Shown piece after piece: positions 1-11,019 of a stretch of DNA of 64,000 nt. A program made the translations under genes and the position numbers. Origin of the DNA: Synaphobranchus kaupii (taxonomy: Eukaryota > Chordata > Actinopteri > Anguilliformes > Synaphobranchidae); the NCBI GenBank assembly GCA_029718625.1, contig CM056383.1:22979930-23043929 (forward strand), given 5' to 3'. The notes under the pieces are model-generated. The model worked only from the letters and a program-made list of their open reading frames with translations, ran no database searches and was not told the origin of the DNA. Positions within the stretch are counted from its first letter, which is position 1; the number at the start of each line of letters is the position of its first letter.

Positions 1-348
1 ATTAAATTCCTTTTGAAATGCCTGTGTGGGGCAAATTCTCAGGGCCACTGTGATGAGTTCCTCCACATCGGTTTCCTTAAATTTTTCATGATTGCTCCTA
101 GAAATATAACATGTTTTATTCTTTCTTTTTCGTTACCATTTAAACACCACATTAACACTATTGAATGCATGCATTTGTGTATTTGACTAATACTGTAAGG
201 CAAAACTTCAATACCAATTCTTCATGATGCATATATTTCACTCATTTAAATTGACAGTAACCTGAGGTGCTTTTGCATAGGAATTCAGATGAAACCATAG
301 GCTAATTTAGAAAACCTGTATACAATAGGTTAATATAATATACATACA
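1..348. other. AT-rich sequence, nothing recognised
   Basis: No open frame, tRNA-like box or repeat family was recognised in this stretch. It is AT-rich intergenic sequence leading into the repeat that starts near 349. Confidence 0.5.
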
Positions 349-668
349 GTGCTGCTTGAAAGTTTGTGAACCCTTTAGAATTTTCTGTATATCTGCATAA
401 ATTCGATCTAACATGTGATTACATCTTCATCTAAGTCCTAAAACTTGATAAAGTGAACCCAGCTCAACAAAAAACACACAAAGAACATTATTCTTTTTCA
501 ATTTATTTATTGAGCAAAATTATCCAACATTAAATGCTTTGTTGGAAAAAGTATGTGAACCCTTGGATCATACGTATTTTTAAAGTATCATATTTAATAT
601 TTGGTCCCATATCCTTTGCATGCTGTTACTTCCTGAAGTCTGTGACCCATCAATGTCAAAAGACTCTC
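349..668. mobile_element. Degenerate Tc1/mariner-like repeat
   Basis: The segment opens with a terminal-repeat-like motif (GTGCTGCTTGAAAGTTTGTG at about 350), and a related phrase (GTATGTGAACCCTTGG) recurs near 551. The part around 590-640 (TAATATTTGGTCCCATATCC) resembles the interior of fish Tc1-like fold-back elements and recurs in diverged form near 37560. No transposase remains. Family assignment rests on recognition of dispersed fish Tc1-type sequence, not on a database search. Confidence 0.45.
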
Positions 669-1200
669 AATATCTTATTTTCAGGTACTGTTACAAGCGA
701 TACTATAACCTCTCTGCATTTGAATGGATCTCTATGGGAATTGGGGCGTGAGACTAGATTCAGCTGTAAATTACACAGGTACAGTATGGAACACATGACT
801 GGCTAAATGGCTGTAAGTCATCAAGGGTCTAAGGTATCAAACAAGCCCCAAACCATCAATCTGCAGCCAGATATGGAGTAGATGTGGATGGATCACTGCA
901 AGGGTTATTTATCCTGACTCATTTTCCTATAGACCTCTATGGGGAAAAAAGTCAGGAGAAGAAACCCTTAAAGTGATCCATCCACATCTACTCCATATCT
1001 GGCCGCAGAGTGATGGTTTGGGGCTCATTTGATACCTTAGACCCTGGATGACTAACAGCCATTTAGCCAGTCATGTGTTCCATACTGTACCAGTGTAATT
1101 TACAGCTGAATCTAGTCTCACCCCCCAATTCCCATAGAGATCCATTCAAATGCAGAGAGGTTATAGTATCGCTTGTGACAATACCTGAAAATAAGATATT
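669..1200. repeat. 532-base near-perfect palindrome (fold-back repeat)
   Basis: Bases 669-927 are nearly the reverse complement of 943-1200, with a loop of about 15 bases at 928-942. The outer ends read AATATCTTATTTTCAGGTA and TACCTGAAAATAAGATATT (the right end near 1180 has an extra base change). Identity stays high along the whole arm, apart from small changes such as GGGGCGTGAG against CTCACCCCCC. Part of one arm recurs at 37622-37733, so this is a dispersed element and not a local accident. A fold-back transposon derivative is the likeliest origin. Confidence 0.8.
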
Positions 1201-1781
1201 AAGTAAAAAATATTTAAGTAAAAATTACAGTAGGCATAACGTGCTGTAGATACTGCAGTTTAGACTTAAATTGATTATGCCATAATGATGTCATAACTAA
1301 GTGGGTATCTTAGTTTTAAAATGTTATTTTCACAGCTTCTTCCTTGTTGAGCTCTTGGAGCTCCTCCACATTCTGACATGGACCATTTTCCATAATGTCC
1401 TCTTTGCCTCTCCCCTAGCTGCCAGTATTCTCTTTTGCATTGCAAGGATTTCTTGCTGGGTCTCTGCAAATTCTTGCAAGATTTTGCAAGACCTTTGTGA
1501 GAATATCTATGGGGAAAGATTACATGTTATGGGTTTAGATCATTGAGTGTAGGTGTTTGTGTGCATGTGTGTAGTTTCAAATTTTTTTTGCTACTTCTGA
1601 CAAGGCCTGGGGCTCTTCAGACAGAAGTTGTGACAGCTGTGTCATACAACAAAAATATACTTAAGCACCAAACTACTACATTATTTTTATATACTGTAAG
1701 TTACGGCTTATTGGGGCATGCTCCATACCTATACAGCACAGAGAGTTTCTGCCCAATTAATTATGGTGCTCACTGTATTTT
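1201..1781. other. No gene; fragment related to 50848-50880
   Basis: No coding exon is recognised. The phrase around 1716-1751 (GGCATGCTCCATACCTATAC, then CAGCAC and GAGAGTTT) recurs in similar form near 50847-50878, so part of this stretch belongs to a dispersed repeat. Confidence 0.4.
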
Positions 1782-2285
1782 GCCACCATTTGGACTCATA
1801 TCATGGCCAGGTAATTACACAATAGCACCATAATTCATTGGACAGTGACACATTTCTTTTGTTATTTTGGTTCTGTACTCTAGCACTTTGAGTTTGAAAG
1901 GATACAATGACAATGAGGTTGAAGTGCAAACTGTCAGCTTTAATTCCAGGGTATTTTCATCCATATCGTATGAACTGTTTATAAATTATAGAACCTTTTG
2001 TACATAATCCCCCCAATTTTCGGGCATCAATATTATATATCACAGAGTTGTTTCTCCTGACAAATTTTCCTATTGAACTCCGGTTATTATTTGTATTGAC
2101 AGAATCCACTTCGTTCACATTCTTATACATGCTAGAAGTGTCATTTTGAGACTGTTTTAGCTGCCCTATAGAAGTGAATGGAGAGCGACAAATACCCTAT
2201 TCTGGATTAGCACCCCAGGGGAGCACAGAGCAACTAACGAACATATTTCGCCACCATTTGGACTCATATCATGGCCAGGTAACTA
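1782..2285. repeat. 36-base direct repeats flanking a Tc1-like fold-back remnant
   Basis: Positions 1782-1817 and 2250-2285 are nearly identical (both begin GCCACCATTTGGACTCATAT and end in GGCCAGGTAA[TC]TAC). Between them, 1835-2140 carries the left part of a fish Tc1-like fold-back element: AGTGACACATTTCTTTTGTT, then GTCAGCTTTAATTCCAGGG and TTTTCATCCATATCGTATG. A related copy lies at 35946-36076, where it is split by an LTR. Confidence 0.6.
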
Positions 2286-2289
2286 CATA

Positions 2290-3110
2290 ACCCAAAGTTC
2301 TACCAAAGTTCAGTTGTGCTTTAAATGTCAAATGCTGCCTCATAGAAGAACACATCATTTCAATGAATGTTTTCAACAACTGACGGAATATTACACTCCA
2401 GAAAGGATATATTTATACTTGGTTGTCAAGTAAATTGAAAGGGGAGATTAATAAATAAATACAGATAAAAATTATAGATATTCAGACCTAGTAAATAGCC
2501 TAATTATTGAATCTTAAAAACAGATCCAGCCATGTTTGCCACATGCATGTAGCCTACTGTATGTTTGTGGGTCAGATGAAGCCAAATAAGTAAAATAGCA
2601 CATTCTTTTAAAATGTAAAATGATTGTTAACACAATTTTGTGAACAAAATAATGTTTAGGGTCTGTAGGACCACACAGGTTTATATTTATTCAAATACAA
2701 ATATTCCAAATAAATAATAATAATAATTATAATATATAATAATGCATTTTATTCATAATGTGCTTCTCATAGACCCAAAGCACTGGAAGCAGACAATTGT
2801 TCAAACATATAGTCTAGTAATATTTTACATTTCTAAGTGTAACACATCTGAATTGCAGATTATTTCCACTATAAATGATTGGCATTTGACACTTTTGACA
2901 TGGCACATGAAGTTTGAATTACCACATTTTCCTCAGATGGTAAGATGAAAAAACATGAGGCCAAGTTACATTAAATAATTTAAGAAAGATTTGGTAGAAT
3001 TGCTTTGGAATAGAGCTAGTGTAGTTAGTTTGAGCTACAATAGGCAATATTGTTTGTTGTAACTTGGCCTCATTTTGATATCAATACTTGACAACTTGGT
3101 ATTTTTGTAC
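2290..3110 (-). mobile_element. Degraded copy of the long-inverted-repeat element
   Basis: This is a diverged third copy of the element seen at 53569-54748 and 37751-38817. Shared landmarks are TTCATAATGTGCTTCTCATA with AGACCCAAAGCACTGGAAGC near 2752-2790, and the right arm at about 2936-3090, containing GCTTTGGAATAGAGCTAGTG and TTGTAACTTGGCCTCATTTTG. The left terminal arm is missing or unrecognisable. The orientation matches the 37.7 kb copy. Confidence 0.7.
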
Positions 3111-5125
3111 GTTGAAAATTTTTATTGTTGAGATTAACTTTACTTAAAAGAATGCTATGAAATTTTGTTAAGATACCTTGAAGATGCGGCAATGTGCTTG
3201 CTGATATGGCTCTGGGGATGAAGCATGTGCTGTTGAAATAATAAGTGTGAAAAGTCCTTAATGTAGGCTACTCTATGTGATTATATAAATATATATAGTT
3301 TAGATTTATTTAAAATAGGCAATATTCCTCATAAAAGTGCAGGTATAGGTAGTAGAAAATAATGATGCCCACTTACAGTTTTGAAGGGCAGTTTTGAGGG
3401 GCACCCTGGCATGTCTCTTGGTTTGTGGTGGAAGGAAAAACATGTTTTTTGCAAAAAATTAAAACACATTAAGGCTAATAGCATATACATTGACATACAT
3501 AGCTTTACTGTTCTACTTACCCCGCAATGTGCCTTTAGCTAGGCTATGGGAAGATATATATATAAAACCATAAGTAATAAAATAATTTTCCTGACTGTTC
3601 TTATGTCCCTCATTTCCACTATTTCTGTTGGGAGGCTGTGTTTTCAGTTTATGCATCTAGGTGGAGCTGTGGCTTTAGATACAAATCTGATACACCAGAT
3701 GATGACTAACCCAAGAATATAAAGTGGTCCATCTCCTCTGCATTTGAAATTTTTTTTTTTTTGTATTGCAGGTTGCAGGAGGACATGCAATGTTTAGTTT
3801 CTTTTCTTACACCTTTTTATTTTTGCTATGGTAAGGTCTGAGTAGTAGTCTGCAGAATACTTTTTTGTTTGTTTTTTTTTCAGGAGAAAGGCCACCTTAT
3901 TTTCCAGATAGGTTTATTAGTCTCCGCAGGCCCGCTCTGGCTACCGTCCTGTCCTACAACACCCTGTAAACTGCTTGTGTAAGTAGCCTATGGTTGTTTG
4001 TGTGTGTGTGTGTGTGTGTGTCCTGTAGTCCAGTAATAAACATTGTCTGTTTGCAATTTGGCTTGTTTGCAATTTTGGCTCAGTGGTATTGGTTTCTGTT
4101 TGTGTTGTGGCATAGTTGTGTTGTGTCTATTTTGTCACCTTTGTCACTGAGACACTGGGGGACTGTTGGGACATAACACTGTATACGCATAGCATGAGGC
4201 TATTTTCAAGGCTGATACTCATTTTGAAATGTAAAAAGATTTTACTTCAGTACCTGTAGAACATTGAAAAAATCATCTTGAGCCAGTAGAGCATATCAAA
4301 TGCCTTCCAAAGTAATTCTCTTCTTTACCCATTGAAGTATCAGTAATGTTCTTTTGAAAGTTCTATATTGACAGCGGTTGAAATCCATCCTTACATCAGC
4401 TTAGACACCTTTTCTCATGAAACATCAGGAAGTTGTTTCCCAAAAAAACAACCGCCCTTCATTTTAAGCCACTGAGGTCTCTTCTTTCAGCCTTGCTAGT
4501 CATAATTACAGGAAACAGGCCTGCCCAGCATTTCTACATGACCCTATACATGCTGGACTGTTCTTTGCTGGATTAACAGATGAGCCATGCCTGTGTGATA
4601 GCTTCTGCTTTGGATGTATTTTGTATCCCTTATTTACCCAGAGGTTTCTTTTTTTTTGTTCACTACCTGTGTGATATGGTGATACTGGTACTCTATTGAA
4701 CAGGCATTCTACAAGGGAAATGGGCTGGAATCCAGGGGCAGCTTTTGGCTCTGAGTGTCTGCAATATCATTCTGGCATATTGGGAACTTAGAATTATAGG
4801 ATTCCATCTGACTTAAAAAACTACATATTAATATATTGAAAGATTTTGTTAACTCCCTACAATTACAATACAGCTAAATTTCCCTTGGAACACGTACCTG
4901 ATTGGGGGCAATAAAACAGTTGTACAGCAGTTGTAGTTTGAGGAAAATTTCATTTGAAAGGCAATAGAGGGAGCTATTGGTCAAAGTTTATATTTGAACA
5001 AAATCACATGTAAGTACTTACAAGAAGAAATTGTGGAATACATTGCAGTTGACAATATTCTGCCATAACAGAATGAACATTTAGACTGTGCAAATGACAG
5101 CAGAAGTCATGGCTCTTAATGGTTT
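3111..5125. other. Intergenic sequence with a short TG repeat
   Basis: No exon was recognised. A (TG)n tract of about 13 units lies at 3993-4020. A T-rich run occurs near 3751-3762. The remainder appears to be unique or unrecognised AT-rich sequence. Confidence 0.4.
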
Positions 5126-5221
5126 CAGTGTAAAATCAACTCTCTAAGAGCACATTTAACTTGACTAAAGTACATGTGATCCCTACTCAACTAAACACTG
5201 TTAGAGTTGATTTAACACAGA
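5126..5221. repeat. Small fold-back MITE
   Basis: The ends are inverted: CAGTGTAAAATCAACTCT at the left pairs with AGAGTTGATTTAACAC at the right. A longer relative with the same core lies about 200 bases downstream. Confidence 0.5.
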
Positions 5222-5327
5222 CTTTTGTGGTTTCAATGTTTTTTAATGTTTCACAGAGGCACAAAACCAGTAAAATGTGTTGGGAGAATGTGCAGTGTAC
5301 TATAATCCCCTTCACACTCATCAGTAT

Positions 5328-5429
5328 ACGGTAAAATGTTCAGTATTAAATCAACTCTTACAGAGTACATATGTTCCCTATTGGACCCTATCTGTTAGGG
5401 TTGAATTAACACTGGACATTTTACTGTGT
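5328..5429. repeat. Small fold-back MITE, about 100 bases
   Basis: The left arm (GGTAAAATGTTCAGTATTAA, then ATCAACTCT) is the imperfect reverse complement of the right arm (AGGGTTGAATTAACACTGG, then ACATTTTACTG). It shares the core ATCAACTCT/AGAGTTGAT with the element at 5126-5221. There is no coding capacity. Confidence 0.6.
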
Positions 5430-5724
5430 ACACTGCACACTAGTAAAGACTGGAAGCTTGGGGAAGAGTGAAAATCATGGATGACCTCTTAAAATCTTTA
5501 CCTAATTCTTATATGTTTACAGTATGTTCATGGTAATGATTGACTTTCATTGTGAGAACACATGCTGTTGTTCTATTGATTTTGCTTGGTGTCTTGTTTG
5601 GGCAATATTATACGACTAGAACCTGGAATCTTGTGACTGAATGGTAGAAAAATGAAAAATGGACAAATCAGAGAGGACAGGCAGGTGCTGGAGCAGTGGA
5701 AAAGGAAGAAAAGAAACAGGCGTG

Positions 5725-5728
<4 letters not shown>

Positions 5729-5819
<91 letters not shown>
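5729..5819. repeat. (TG)45 microsatellite
   Basis: An uninterrupted TG dinucleotide run of about 90 bases, flanked by related TG-rich sequence up to about 5855. Open frames through it are only Cys-Val or Thr-His dipeptide repeats and are not genes. Its length predicts high polymorphism and Z-DNA potential. Confidence 0.97.
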
Positions 5820-5855
5820 AATCCACGAGCGAGGTAGTGAAAGTGTGTGTGTGCA

Positions 5856-7344
5856 TGGTTGCGTCCATGTTACTTGTATTTTTATGTAACTGTGGTTAAA
5901 GACAATGTAACAAAACGACACATGCTGAGCCACTTTACTGCATGTCGGGCGATGAATGAAAACACAGAAGGCTTTCCCATTGTCACATCTGACAGGCATT
6001 CTGTGGTGCTTTCAAATGAGCTGATGACTAAATTACACACCATTTCAAAACTACATTGTAGTAAAGTAACCGTAAGTGCGTTTAACGAGACTGCAGACAC
6101 AATGGGATCAATCTTTAAACAAAGGGAGAATGTTTATTGTCAAAAACCGATTCACATCGGTTTTCGGGATTCTACAAAATGAAACGTTTTTTCTGGAATT
6201 TCAGTGCTTATTAGTGGACACAATGTATCCAGTGTTTTAAATAATGAGAATATACATTCAGTCTCAAAGTAGAGAAGCAGATGAAGCATTTTAGAATGCA
6301 TGTGTCACTACCAAACTCTGATCGGTCACAATTATCTCAGTGAAAATAATGTGCAGAAATGAGACCTCGTTTAAAAAAATTTGAACCACTCTTTGTTAAT
6401 ACTGGCAGGGCAAATTGTCAAATTGTATTCAACACTCCTGACAGCTTTTCTCTTATAAAGGCTCACAATTTGTAAGCCTTTATTTGACATTTTGGAACGT
6501 CAATGTTCAGAACAGATTTTGTATGTGATGTCTTGATATAAAGGCCATGGATAAAGTGCCCCAGATTTGTCCTCAACAGGTCTATACTCACCATGGGTGC
6601 CCACACCTGAGCATAACTGAAGAGCTCACTCCAGGATGTAAAAACTCCTCATATCAGAGCTCTGCTGCAATTATCCTATCAGTAAATTAGCAATAACAAA
6701 AATAACAATAATTACAAAGTTAATAATAATAATAATATTAATAAAATAACAATGAAGATAATATCTGTAAATGAAATGCACATTCAAGACATTACACTGG
6801 TCATATGTTCTATCTGGAGTTAGCGGTCCATAGTCCTTTTCCGTTGTTTGCACTGTAGACGGCCACTCGGTGCAGTCCCTAGTATCCACAATGCAACAGC
6901 AGTTCTGACCCTGCAGAGCTAGCACACTGGGGGGTGCTTTTGAGAGGTCCTATGCACAGAGCTTCCCTTTCGGCAATGTGTAGCCCACACAGAGGAACGG
7001 CACAAAAGTATTCAGGCGTGACGTGCTTCCAAAAGGTAGTCAGCCTGCAACATTGTAGCCAACATTTCTAATCTTTTAATTACACAGATCAAAGCAATGG
7101 AGCATGTTAAACATTACTGCAGGTGTGGCTATATATTCCATGTTTTTCAGCACATAAAGGAAATCTTGTTTGGCGGGGCAGTTTGTTGACATGGATTTTT
7201 GATGTTTTAATACTGCTGGCAGAGTCCTGTTTCTGGTTTATGCTTCAGCACGTTGTTACTTCACTTGTTACTTTCCTGCTTTTCCTGGGATTTCTTTTGG
7301 TTTGAACAACTGAAAACAATCTGTAAAAGGACCCCCTTTGTTGG
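5856..7344. other. 3' flank of ndp, no second gene recognised
   Basis: No coding exon was recognised. A trinucleotide run (AATAAT-type) occurs near 6720-6745. The phrase AAATTGTCAAATTGTATTCA near 6411 is echoed near 7505-7530, so some dispersed repeat sequence is shared with the ndp 3' region. A neighbouring monoamine oxidase gene is expected beyond ndp in many vertebrates, but nothing of it is visible here. Confidence 0.4.
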
Positions 7345-7618
7345 GATTGAGCACTATCCGTTGGGCAAGGAAGTCCTGCCGCCTTCTCTAATAGACCGAG
7401 TTTTGTCAATTTGTAATATTTTATTGAAATCTGTCACAAAAAGGCCTCAAGTGTCAGGATTTTGTACTACCTGTTGGGAAAGGAAGTCTCCTTTGCCGGT
7501 AGAGTAAATTGTCAGGTTGTCGCATTGTATTCAACTTGAGTTGCTATGATATATTCACACCGATCAAAAAAAGGGTCGATTCAGCACTTTCTGTTGGGAA
7601 AGGAAGTCCCGCCCCCTC
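7345..7618. repeat. Three spaced copies of a ~40-base motif in the ndp 3' region
   Basis: Copies begin at 7345, 7458 and 7578, so the spacing is 113 and 120 bases. Each reads GATT, then a variable block ending in CTRYYYGTTGGG, then AAGGAAGTC and a C-rich end. The core TGTTGGGAAAGGAAGTC is identical in the second and third copies. The third ends about 10 bases from the ndp stop codon. On the gene strand the core reads GACTTCCTTTCCCAACAG, a pyrimidine tract followed by CAG. Confidence 0.75.
7420..7425 (-). terminator. Candidate poly(A) signal for ndp
   Basis: AATAAA on the minus strand (TTTATT as printed), about 200 bases after the ndp stop codon. It is the nearest canonical hexamer seen downstream. 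Norrin mRNAs can have longer 3' UTRs, so a more distal signal is possible. Confidence 0.35.
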
Positions 7619-7626
7619 ATCCGGGC

Positions 7627-7851
7627 TCAGCTGCACTCCTCGCAGCTGCACGCCAGGATGTAGCGGTAGGTGGCGGTGATGCGGGTCCCGCCGGAGCAGC
7701 GCAGCCGCACGGCCTTCAGCTTGGAGGTGTGGGGCCGGCAGCAGAAGCAGGTGCTCTTGAAGGGCTGCTTCAGGACCGAGCTGAAGGAGATGAGGGGGTC
7801 GGACCGGGACGTGTGGCTGCACTGGCCCTCGCAACGCGCCAACAGGACCAT
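7627..7851 (-). CDS. ndp: Norrin, last coding exon (cystine knot and stop)
   Basis: This exon encodes residues 65-138 of norrin, the secreted cysteine-knot ligand that binds Frizzled-4 with LRP5/6 and TSPAN12 and drives beta-catenin signalling in retinal and ear vasculature (family knowledge). It opens at [11 protein letters not shown] directly after an AG acceptor (7852-7853) and ends CSCEECS then TGA. Cysteines fall at residues 71, 75, 99, 101, 102, 116, 132, 134 and 137, each exactly six beyond its human counterpart. The CxCC at 99-102 and the final CSCEEC are the CTCK signature. The exon is 225 bases (74 codons plus stop) and is one residue shorter at the C terminus than human. There is no frameshift or missing key residue, so the gene looks functional. 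The acceptor's pyrimidine tract is 22 consecutive C residues. Confidence 0.96.
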   Translation of the reverse strand: MVLLARCEGQCSHTSRSDPLISFSSVLKQPFKSTCFCCRPHTSKLKAVRLRCSGGTRITATYRYILACSCEECS

Positions 7852-7853
7852 CT

Positions 7854-7875
7854 GGGGGGGGGGGGGGGGGGGGGG
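7854..7875. repeat. Poly-G(22) run; poly-C on the ndp strand
   Basis: Twenty-two consecutive G residues on the printed strand. On the gene strand this is a C22 tract whose last C belongs to the CAG acceptor of the final ndp exon, so the homopolymer itself acts as the polypyrimidine tract. Confidence 0.95.
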
Positions 7876-9517
7876 AACGGGAGATCCCTTAAATTTATAT
7901 GCAAAGAAAATTTACAATTCTCAGTAACCCACAGCAGTGGCAAGCAATGGGCTGGGTGTGCCAAGGGCACGCAGGATTATCAATCTTTTCAGTTTACGTT
8001 GGAACCAAATTTAGAATCCTTAATTTACAGCACTATACAGTACAGCAGGACCACCTGAGGATGCCAGACAGATGCAGGTTTATCAGTTATTAAATGCATA
8101 CCAATTTAAACCAAAATTGCAATCCTTTCAAACCTATAACACTGTACAGTACCCAAGAAGTATAAAGCTAGGGCTCCTGGGGCCAAATATAGCGAGGCCA
8201 CTGATGCAGTATTGGCACTCATTTTAGTCATTGGAAAGTACAATTACATGTCAATAACTGTCACCATATCCAGGAAAAGTGTACCTCCCACCAATGACAG
8301 GATAATAGGTAGGCCTATTCGTTTGCATCCATAATAGCAGTGCTATTACGGATGTAAATTAATATTTCAATATTTGGATACTTGTTTGAAATGTAAAACT
8401 TGAATAAAGCAAAAGAATAACAAGTATTTATTTAATTTTATCTATTATTCCCATTTTATTTTATAGCCTATGTTGAAACTTGTTTGAAACACACAGAAAA
8501 TCTGGATATTACATCTGAATACCAGAGGGTGACATTAGACTGATCCGGGCACATTGTGGATTTCACGCAAATACAGTAGCCTACTAAAGTTTACGTGTAA
8601 ATTATGTGTAAACAACTAGCATAAGAAATGACACTGAAATCCACTGTTGTTGATCCCCAGTGTTCTATTATATTACAGAGGGTCTGCAATATAATTTCCA
8701 AAGATATTTTACAGTGGAAACATTCCAGATTTAATCAACATTTCATTAACACTGATATGAAGTTTAGCCATCTATCATTTCTGCTTGATAAGAAATGACA
8801 GTGGGATAATCTCCCAGCGAGAGAAAATCCAAACACTATTTGAGCAGAGAAAGCAAATATCCAATACATCATTACTGTGCATATTTTAGGAAGGCATCTA
8901 CTTTGGTTGCACAAATAAATACAGAGAAATTACACTTTTGAGAGCTGTATTTCATAGCCAGTGACCAAACCAGTGTAAATTTGGTTCTTGTTTTGGGTTT
9001 CTATTTGTTTTTCATCATGTATTTGCTTTATGTGTTTTTGCCTATATGGTTTCTTTGAATATAATAAAGATAAGATATAAATTATATATAAAAATAATTG
9101 ATTATCAGTTTAAAACAATACATATCAATAATCTACTGCATGGGAACCTTGTTTCATTTTAACTTTTCACAGATAAACATGATTTATGCCCGCCATGCTT
9201 TCATTATACTGGATTTAAAAAATATATATAAATGTGAATGACACTTGTGATACCTTAGCAGAGGTAAATACCAACCATTAACCATATATATTGTATCCAA
9301 ATGTCAATACATAATTTTGGCAAAAAATAAATGTTTTTGTGTGCGGGTATGTGTGCCCAATGCAGTGCGAGTTCCCACAGAGGCAGGCACTTCCTGTGGC
9401 CCCGTCGTGAACCCAATCTGTGGATGAGACGGAGATAAGTCCTGGTGGAAAGCTCAGGGTGGTATACTAAGTACACTCTGACCTTTGCACATGTGCAGTG
9501 CCATGTGATGGGAACCC

Positions 9518-9779
9518 CGATGAAAATTCCAGCTTAAACCAGCCGAAGCTGGTCAAGGTAATTTAAACTGTGTTTTCCACACTTCTAGCTGGTTTTAGCT
9601 GGTCGACCATCTGTTCACCAGCTGACCACCCTATAGTCAGCTAGTCCACGAGTTTGGCCACCCGGCCACCAGTTTAGTCTACCAGCTTTGACTACCCACA
9701 GATCAGTTATGACCTAGAGTAGAACACAGCTCAAACCAGTTTAGAATCCCAGCTGGTCTTCATTCAATTTTCAGCAGAG
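9518..9779. mobile_element. MITE with ~25-base imperfect inverted ends
   Basis: The left end GATGAAAATTCCAGCTTAAA, then CCAGC, mirrors the right end GCTGGTCTTCATTCAATTTTC. The interior is rich in the short inverted words AGCTGGT/ACCAGCT. There is no coding capacity, and it abuts the next element. Confidence 0.65.
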
Positions 9780-9786
9780 AAGGCAG

Positions 9787-10300
9787 TAGTGATGGGTCAT
9801 TCACAAACGAATGGCTGTTTTTTAATGGCTCTCTTTGGTGAACGTAGAGAACTCATTGTTTTCTGAGAACTATTGATTTAGTTAGGCTTTTTCCCCCCCT
9901 TGTTAGCTATTCGGTTGCGAATGACCCAACACTAATGTGTTCTGATTGTTCTTAAATTAATCATTATTGGTATATTGCTAGTTGAAATCTTTATTATGGC
10001 AGACTCAATATACTAGTCAATTCAAAAGAAAAACTAGTAGATACTTTTTATCACATTATTATATCATAGGATGAAGTGATCTAGTCCTATATAATTAAAC
10101 TGTGGGTCATTAATATAACACTATATTAGTATTACACTAAATAAAGCGATAGAAATGTTACGGACACTGTGGCAGCACTGCGCCTGACACAGGACGTAAG
10201 TGCAGTGAATGAAGAGCCACATGAGAGCCAAATGAACAGTTCTTTTTAGTGAACTGCTCAAGATCTGACTCCACGAAAAGACTCAGAATGCCCATCACTG
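9787..10300. mobile_element. Non-autonomous hAT-like element, 514 bp
   Basis: The terminal repeats are TAGTGATGGGTCATTC at 9787 and GAATGCCCATCACTG ending at 10300. It is flanked by GAAGGCAG (9779-9786) and GCAGGCAG (10301-10308), seven of eight bases identical, as expected for an 8-base hAT target duplication. No transposase frame remains. Confidence 0.75.
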
Positions 10301-10349
10301 GCAGGCAGGGCACAGACAGCACACTGGGCTTTAGCTTCAGACATATTCA

Positions 10350-10450
10350 TAAAGTGAAGTAGTGCTGACCTAGGATCAGTTTGGCCTTTTAGCTCATAAT
10401 GGCTATAGGGTTAGAATATGGAGGGGCAAGCTAATCCTAGATCTACACAT
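10350..10450. repeat. Short dispersed repeat fragment
   Basis: The phrase GTGCTGACCTAGGATCAGTT is followed by GCTAATCCTAGATCTACAC in inverted relation (CTAGGATCAG against CTAATCCTAG), as in a common fish MITE. Family not determined. Confidence 0.45.
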
Positions 10451-10481
10451 ACTGTCATTTGCTCATGGTGATGTTGATGAA

Positions 10482-10697
10482 GGTCAGCGGTGTAGTATAA
10501 TTGTTAGGGAGCTGGGCTTGCAACTCAGGTTCGATTCCCAGGTGGGTCATTGTCTTTCTACCCTTGAGCATGGTATTTGAACTAAATTGCTTCAGGAAAG
10601 TTTCCAGCTATATAAATGGATTGTATGCAAAAACATGGCAGTCGCTTTGGATACATGTCCCCGCTAAATGCCTACATATCCATGTAAATGTAAACAA
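10482..10697 (+). mobile_element. tRNA-derived SINE
   Basis: The 5' part contains an A-box-like TAGTATAATTGTTAGG and a B box GGTTCGATTCC at 10528-10538. It is followed by a body (CCCTTGAGCATGGTATTTGA) and the tail GTCGCTTTGGATACATGTCC, then CGCTAAATGCC. This layout is that of a widespread teleost tRNA-SINE. The minus-strand copy at 11560-11786 is the same family and better preserved. Confidence 0.85.
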
Positions 10698-11019
10698 TAT
10701 ACAGTGTAATCGGCATGGTAACATAATCTGACTATCAAAGCTTTCAGCTGGAGCAGTGCATTGTAGAAGTATAAAGTGTATAAGACGTACGCTATAAACA
10801 ATTGCGATAATTTTAAAAGCTTATTATCCTGTAATGTGAGACATGTACTACAAAGTACGTGTAAGGTGTTGAAATCGCTCATCAAAAGGAATCTTGTTGA
10901 GCAGTTCGGAGGACCACCAGGCCAGTTATTTCCGTGTGGGCGGACGGACGTGTACCATATTCCCAGGGTGGACAGATGCGAATAAAATCCCTGTCCCTGG
11001 CTCTGAATGAAAAGGTGTT

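Noticed and set aside
5573..5999. Several frames across the TG microsatellite
   Set aside because: All are dipeptide repeats from the dinucleotide tract.
7546..8058. A 170-codon plus-strand frame opposite the norrin exon
   Set aside because: It is antisense to the real exon and runs through the poly-G tract. The norrin frame on the minus strand has clear homology and splice signals.
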